Shown: positions 5,824-8,586 of the stretch, piece after piece
Numbering within the stretch: position 1 is the stretch's first letter
How the letters are laid out: every line of letters starts with the position of its first letter
Assembly: GCA_009776515.1 (NCBI GenBank)
Contig: WRNP01000043.1
Span: 1 to 8,586 of the forward strand
Reading direction: 5' to 3'
From: Dehalococcoidia bacterium
GTDB lineage: Bacteria; Chloroflexota; Dehalococcoidia; Dehalococcoidales; UBA1222
DNA: 8,586 nt
Notes under the pieces: model-generated
The model's database searches: none
The model's input: the letters and a program-made list of their open reading frames with translations, nothing else
Told to the model about the DNA's origin: nothing
Program-made: the position numbers and the translations under genes

Positions 5824-5865
5824 TGGAGCTGGGGGGATTCGAACCCCCGACCCTCTGAATGCAAA
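5824..5865 (-). repeat. tRNA-Ala(UGC) 3' fragment without CCA: attachment-site scar, copy 2
   Basis: A 42-base exact copy of 4119-4160, 1705 bases away and in the same orientation. Identity starts in the anticodon loop (TTTGCA) and ends at the discriminator A. The next bases are TTT, not CCA, so this copy has an element-type end. The minus-strand sequence before it shows no tRNA 5' half. Together the copies bound 4161-5823. Confidence 0.85.
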
Positions 5866-5975
5866 TCTCATGCAGTTTTTCCATGGGGAATCCTTATGCC
5901 TCAAGGCGCGTTACGCCGTTAACGGGCTTTTACCACTCCGTGTACAAAATGCTGTCCCATATTGCGCTATTCTAT

Positions 5976-6001
5976 CTAACATGTTAGCAAAATGTTAGCA
6001 A
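5976..6001. promoter_or_regulatory. Palindrome and tandem repeat downstream of the Ig-like lipoprotein gene
   Basis: CTAACATGTTAG (5976-5987) is a perfect 12-bp palindrome. Its right half belongs to ATGTTAGCAA, repeated 11 bases on (5981-5990 and 5992-6001), about one helical turn apart. Helical-phase repeats near an attachment scar suggest a protein-binding site, perhaps for an integrase or element repressor. The 5866-6045 stretch around it holds no gene. Confidence 0.35.
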
Positions 6002-6045
6002 GTTCAAGCATTACCCGCATAAAATAACGAGGGAACTATAAATGG

Positions 6046-6594
6046 CTAAGCCACCATAAATTCTACGTATACCCAGTACATGCTTTGATTGTTAGGAAGC
6101 TCAGGCGTGGAGTCCCAAAGCCTAACTGCGATTCTGTAATTGCCTACTTCAAGGTGTCCATAATAGAGACCCACCGAGAACATACAGTCTCTTTGGGCAT
6201 GAGGCAGAAGATAATATCCTGCCGCATATGTAATACTTGTGCTTTTGATGGCATCAATACTCTCCCACCTGTCACCTACCTTTTTATCAATAACCCAACC
6301 ACCCATATCGCCTAACCCTATCATTCTCTCTGTATCATTTCTCAATATAGCCCTTATCTCCCCAACGCCAACAGGGCAAGTATTGTTTTCCATCATTAGT
6401 GAAACCCCATCAGGAAGCAAGGATATACTCTCCTTGGGTAGTACAGTTATTGGCCCTGTATCTAATAAAGTTACTCGGCTAGAATTTTCGGGTGTTTCTG
6501 GCACCCAAGCACCGCTCATGGTAGCAGGAGAGCAACCAGACAGAATGGTAGAGAGGACGCACAACGAAAGGGCGATGCGTGCCATTTTCTTCAT
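6046..6594 (-). CDS. Lipoprotein with a bacterial Ig-like domain
   Basis: 182 residues. MKKMARIALSLCVLSTILSGC is a clear lipoprotein signal with lipobox LSGC (Cys21); AGGAGG at 6603-6608 is 8 bases from the ATG. After a short linker, residues 55-181 look like one beta-sandwich: VSLMMENNTCPVGVGEIRAI, GGWVIDKKVGDRWESIDA, then a Pro-based turn, EVGNYRIAVRLWDS and MYWVYVEFMV at the end. The W/ESI, GxYRI and final VEF elements recall the bacterial Ig-like domains found in secreted proteins of Firmicutes and Chloroflexi (the Big_14 type; recognised by eye). Cys73 and Cys137 could form a disulfide. Such domains usually mediate adhesion or scaffold assembly; no partner is shown here. It lies downstream of the protease gene, separated by a large hairpin. 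Confidence 0.8.
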   Translation of the reverse strand: MKKMARIALSLCVLSTILSGCSPATMSGAWVPETPENSSRVTLLDTGPITVLPKESISLLPDGVSLMMENNTCPVGVGEIRAILRNDTERMIGLGDMGGWVIDKKVGDRWESIDAIKSTSITYAAGYYLLPHAQRDCMFSVGLYYGHLEVGNYRIAVRLWDSTPELPNNQSMYWVYVEFMVA

Positions 6595-6614
6595 GGTATT
6601 GGCCTCCTTATGCC

Positions 6615-6675
6615 ACGCCCGACCTTCCCCATCCCGCTAGCGTTGTCTGCTAGCGGGATGGGGAAGGTCGGGCGT
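6615..6675. terminator. 27-bp perfect inverted repeat between protease and lipoprotein genes
   Basis: Arm 6615-6641 is the exact reverse complement of 6649-6675, around a 7-base loop (GTTGTCT). One strand is purine-rich (GGGATGGGGAAGGTCGGGCG). It begins about 30 bases after the protease stop. No T-run follows on the minus strand and only TTT on the plus strand, so it is not a textbook intrinsic terminator. On the minus strand its edge is 6 bases before the ribosome binding site of the lipoprotein. It may block read-through, protect the 3' end of the protease message, or be a small mobile repeat. Confidence 0.6.
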
Positions 6676-6703
6676 TTGAATCATACCGACAAGATCTGAC
6701 TCA

Positions 6704-7999
6704 CTACTTGGTCACAGGGTAAATCCCAAGATAGTTGGAGATATTGGATGCTTTTGTAGCTATTGCATTGTTGTTGGCATCTCTCATTGTTGCAATACCA
6801 ATGAGATAGATGCCGCCAGTAATTCCTGATACCCACTCGCCAACGGGCCCCCCGCTGTCGCCCGGTACCTGCCAGTTCGATGTTACGACTTGATCCGTAT
6901 GGTACACACTCCCTACAGTCACTGTATAGCTCTTACTCAGCACATAACCAGAATTTACTACTCCAAATGACGGTGTTCCTGTCCCAGTGCCTCCTGCCCC
7001 TACTTTTATTGTTTCCATCCCAACTACAATGTCGTAGTCGTAGCGTATACCTCTAACATCTTCTTCGGAGGAGTTCCACCAGTTATTACTTACCTTGGAA
7101 GATGGTGTTATGGATGGATTCGGGGCATTTGAGGATATGGGAATAAAAGCGACATCGAATCTCGAATCGCTGTTTCCCTGATTGGTATGGCCAACAATGC
7201 TCATGTCGCAAGTTCCGATCTTTGTGTGGCTACCGAGATTAGATCCATAAGCATTGTAAACTGCATCACCTACGCTAGCAACGTGGCCGGCAGTGACGAT
7301 GCCGTATGTTGTAACCTTATCTTTCACCCTATATGCGTTAAACCCGATCGTGCCAAATGCTCCGCTAGCAAGTATGGCCGGATCTCCCGCCAGCGCAGTG
7401 GTTTGTGTAGAGGTGGTTGTCGTATACTCCGCTTTGTGCCCATCATCAAACACGACGCTTCTAGGAGTGAAGCCTTCTACATTGGCTTCTAGGTAGGCCA
7501 AGACTGTACTTTCTCTGGCCCTATCGAACATGCCAATATCTACAACGTTGGTTATCTCGTTTACGGAAAAGCCGCTGATACCAAACTCAGTATAAAACCC
7601 TAAGTCGCCATATTCATCAATGGCATTATTTAGCACATCGCGGATCTCAACAAGCTTATTGTAGGAGAAGTCTGCATATTCAATGATCACGACTTTATCG
7701 TAGCCAGTTAGCTCAGCGTAATCATAAACGCCTTCGGCATTGTTAACCAAGAGGATATGCAGATTGTTAGCTTCGTCAATATAAGCCCCGGCGTAGTCAC
7801 TCGGGTATTCAGCATACGTGCGGCCATTATCATCAATGGTTAGGAAATTGCTTACCATTGCCCTGTATATACTCACGCAATATGCATTCTGTTCTCTATC
7901 CTGATTCCAGTATCCACCATCGTCCGCAAAAACCGAACTGGTACCTCCCAGGATAGTCACAAGAGCAAGAAGAATACTCAGGATGGTTCTTTTTAGCAT
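6704..7999 (-). CDS. Secreted S1-family (chymotrypsin-fold) serine protease with pro-region
   Basis: 431 residues. MLKRTILSILLALVTILGGT leads a signal peptide probably cut after VFA (residue 25). About 26-190 is a pro-region; SDYAGAYIDEANNLHILLVN (67-86) resembles the prodomain of alpha-lytic/streptogrisin proteases, which folds and inhibits the enzyme. A Thr-rich stretch (192-201) may be the processing point. The mature domain, about 205-431, has the full catalytic triad: His239 in VTAGHV, Asp282 in FDVAF and Ser382 in GDSGGPV. Role (family): extracellular endopeptidase; specificity is unknown. AGGAGG at 8005-8010 lies 5 bases from the ATG. The next gene downstream encodes a surface lipoprotein, so a shared extracellular role is possible but unproven. 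It could be host-encoded or carried by the element to the right of the tRNA scar. Confidence 0.9.
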   Translation of the reverse strand: MLKRTILSILLALVTILGGTSSVFADDGGYWNQDREQNAYCVSIYRAMVSNFLTIDDNGRTYAEYPSDYAGAYIDEANNLHILLVNNAEGVYDYAELTGYDKVVIIEYADFSYNKLVEIRDVLNNAIDEYGDLGFYTEFGISGFSVNEITNVVDIGMFDRARESTVLAYLEANVEGFTPRSVVFDDGHKAEYTTTTSTQTTALAGDPAILASGAFGTIGFNAYRVKDKVTTYGIVTAGHVASVGDAVYNAYGSNLGSHTKIGTCDMSIVGHTNQGNSDSRFDVAFIPISSNAPNPSITPSSKVSNNWWNSSEEDVRGIRYDYDIVVGMETIKVGAGGTGTGTPSFGVVNSGYVLSKSYTVTVGSVYHTDQVVTSNWQVPGDSGGPVGEWVSGITGGIYLIGIATMRDANNNAIATKASNISNYLGIYPVTK

Positions 8000-8028
8000 G
8001 ATAGCCTCCTTTTTATTTTGTGTTTTAT

Positions 8029-8042
8029 GACTATATATAGTC
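8029..8042. promoter_or_regulatory. 14-bp palindrome GACTATATATAGTC before the protease gene
   Basis: A perfect palindrome 30 bases upstream of the protease start and about 20 bases before its ribosome binding site. The TATATA core could also be a -10 element; no good -35 lies 17 bases upstream. Candidate operator. Confidence 0.35.
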
Positions 8043-8245
8043 GATTAACCTAACCGCTACCACCTTTCACGATGGCGAATCTGCGGTCTGCTGTTAACGT
8101 CTTTTAAGTGAATCGACTTAGGCAAGTATTGATGTAATCAAATGCCAGTGTGGCATTAAGTTGGAGCTATATTTTATGCATGGTCATCACATCCTTTGGG
8201 TATGACCTAATCCATTTTCATTAGCCGATAACACTGAATCTAGCT

Positions 8246-8274
8246 ATACTAACATATATCGCTCAACCTATCAA
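8246..8274 (-). promoter_or_regulatory. Candidate promoter for the protease gene
   Basis: On the minus strand TTGATA (8269-8274, five of six matches to the -35 consensus), a 17-base spacer, then TAGTAT (8246-8251, four of six). It would give a leader of about 240 bases containing the dyads described for 8000-8352. Confidence 0.3.
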
Positions 8275-8352
8275 GCTATATGGAGAGTAAGCCTGTTAGT
8301 GGTGTTTGCCGCAGAGAATAGCGTGTTGCTAATGTTAAACCGCATAAGTTCG

Positions 8353-8502
8353 TCAAAATAACCTTGCTCTACAAACCGATCTTTTCACGTTTGATTCATG
8401 CGAATAGTATTTATGCGTTTTAGCACTAAATGGAGTTTGCGACCCCCCTGTTAGTGTGTGAGGGGGGTCTGCGCTTTTTAGCGCATGGTTAAGTTTTGAC
8501 AT
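8353..8502 (-). CDS. Possible 49-residue small protein
   Basis: ATG at 8502 with AGGAGG (8508-8513) five bases upstream, an ideal site. It reads MSKLNHALKSADPPHTLTGG, then SQTPFSAKTHKYYSHESNVK and RSVCRARLF, then TGA. The product is basic and rich in Ser, His and Lys, with no signal, membrane segment or known motif. Two hairpins lie in its first 20 codons: TGCGCT/AGCGCA (8470-8485) and GACCCCCC/GGGGGGTC (8441-8469), which could slow translation. The stop of an upstream reading frame overlaps its ribosome binding site, as in an operon. It may be a real small protein, a leader peptide, or a fortuitous frame. Not recognised. Confidence 0.35.
   Translation of the reverse strand: MSKLNHALKSADPPHTLTGGSQTPFSAKTHKYYSHESNVKRSVCRARLF
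8441..8485. promoter_or_regulatory. Two adjacent hairpins at the start of the 49-codon ORF
   Basis: GACCCCCC (8441-8448) pairs with GGGGGGTC (8462-8469) around 13 bases. TGCGCT (8470-8475) pairs with AGCGCA (8480-8485) around TTTT. In minus-strand RNA they follow the start codon directly. On the plus strand a TTTTT follows the first stem after five bases and could make a weak terminator. Confidence 0.4.
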
Positions 8503-8512
8503 GTTGTCCTCC

Positions 8513-8586
8513 TTATGTTTTCCGACTCGGTTTGGGACGATTGCCGTCTGTGGTGGTTGGCATGTTTGTCATTTTGTTCTGTGCCA
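8513..8586 (-). CDS. C-terminal end of an unidentified gene (partial, enters from right edge)
   Basis: A minus-strand frame open from the window edge ends at TAA (8513-8515), inside the ribosome binding site of the 49-codon ORF. Visible residues: AQNKMTNMPTTTDGNRPKPS, then RKT. The tail is hydrophilic and basic, like a disordered C-terminus, and cannot be identified. The stop/ribosome-binding-site overlap is the main evidence that it is real. Confidence 0.3.
   Translation of the reverse strand, partial: AQNKMTNMPTTTDGNRPKPSRKT

Larger units (their letters stand above)
8000..8352. other. Non-coding leader region upstream of the protease gene
   Basis: About 350 bases, AT-rich, with no supported gene. 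It holds several small dyads: GACTATATATAGTC (8029-8042), AATGCCA/TGGCATT with a 3-base loop (8141-8157), and GGTCAT/ATGACC with a 14-base loop (8182-8207). It also holds a candidate promoter at 8246-8274. CCTGTTAGTG at 8292-8301 recurs at 8447-8456. Confidence 0.45.

Noticed and set aside
8441..8485. A classical intrinsic terminator at the right end
   Set aside because: The stems lie inside a plausible ORF, and the T-run is separated from the first stem or forms the loop of the second.
1..8586. CRISPR array, toxin-antitoxin pair, retron or other known defence system
   Set aside because: No regularly spaced repeats, no paired small toxin/antitoxin genes with known motifs and no reverse transcriptase or nuclease motifs were seen on either strand.

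Overview
The window looks like an accessory, mobile-element-scarred part of a bacterial chromosome. Almost every real gene lies on the minus strand. The organism is most likely a Chloroflexota bacterium of the Dehalococcoidia type. That is inferred from strong AGGAGG ribosome binding sites, Thr/Val-rich linkers behind export signals (TVTVPAGTTTVTV in the iron-sulfur subunit, a longer one in the 4209-4883 lipoprotein) and a xanthine-dehydrogenase-like operon with a Tat-exported [2Fe-2S] subunit. No 16S or other phylogenetic marker is present, so the assignment is moderate at best.

Layout, left to right. Positions 1-2183 hold a two-gene minus-strand operon: a Tat-exported, probably lipidated [2Fe-2S] subunit, then, after one spacer base, the molybdopterin-binding subunit of a molybdenum hydroxylase. 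The large subunit is open for 515 codons and runs off the left edge. About 400 bases without a gene follow, then a small exported protein (2601-3086). Positions 3206-3979 are a graveyard of mobile genes: one end and the C-terminal part of an ISL3-family transposase, joined head to head to a fragment of a MobV/Pre-type relaxase that keeps its HLDEKTPHMH motif.

Positions 4116-5865 form a module bounded by two identical 42-bp direct repeats. Each repeat is the 3' part of a tRNA-Ala(UGC) gene, from the anticodon loop to the discriminator base; neither has a 5' half. Inside are a tyrosine-recombinase-like N-terminal remnant, a phage-type XRE/S24 (LexA-like) repressor and a translationally coupled Thr/Val-rich lipoprotein. 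This reads as a decayed integrative element at a tRNA-Ala site. The geometry predicts that an intact tRNA-Ala lies, or once lay, to the right of the window.

Positions 5866-8586 hold an Ig-like lipoprotein, a 27-bp perfect hairpin, a secreted S1-type serine protease with a pro-region, about 350 bases of non-coding DNA with several dyads, a possible 49-residue small ORF with a good ribosome binding site, and the last codons of a gene entering from the right edge.

Five of the six substantial intact or near-intact minus-strand genes other than the molybdenum subunit and the repressor encode exported or surface proteins. I see no CRISPR array, no intact tRNA or rRNA, and no complete defence system. 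The least ordinary items are the tandem tRNA-Ala scars, the repressor-lipoprotein pair between them, and the long hairpin at 6615-6675.
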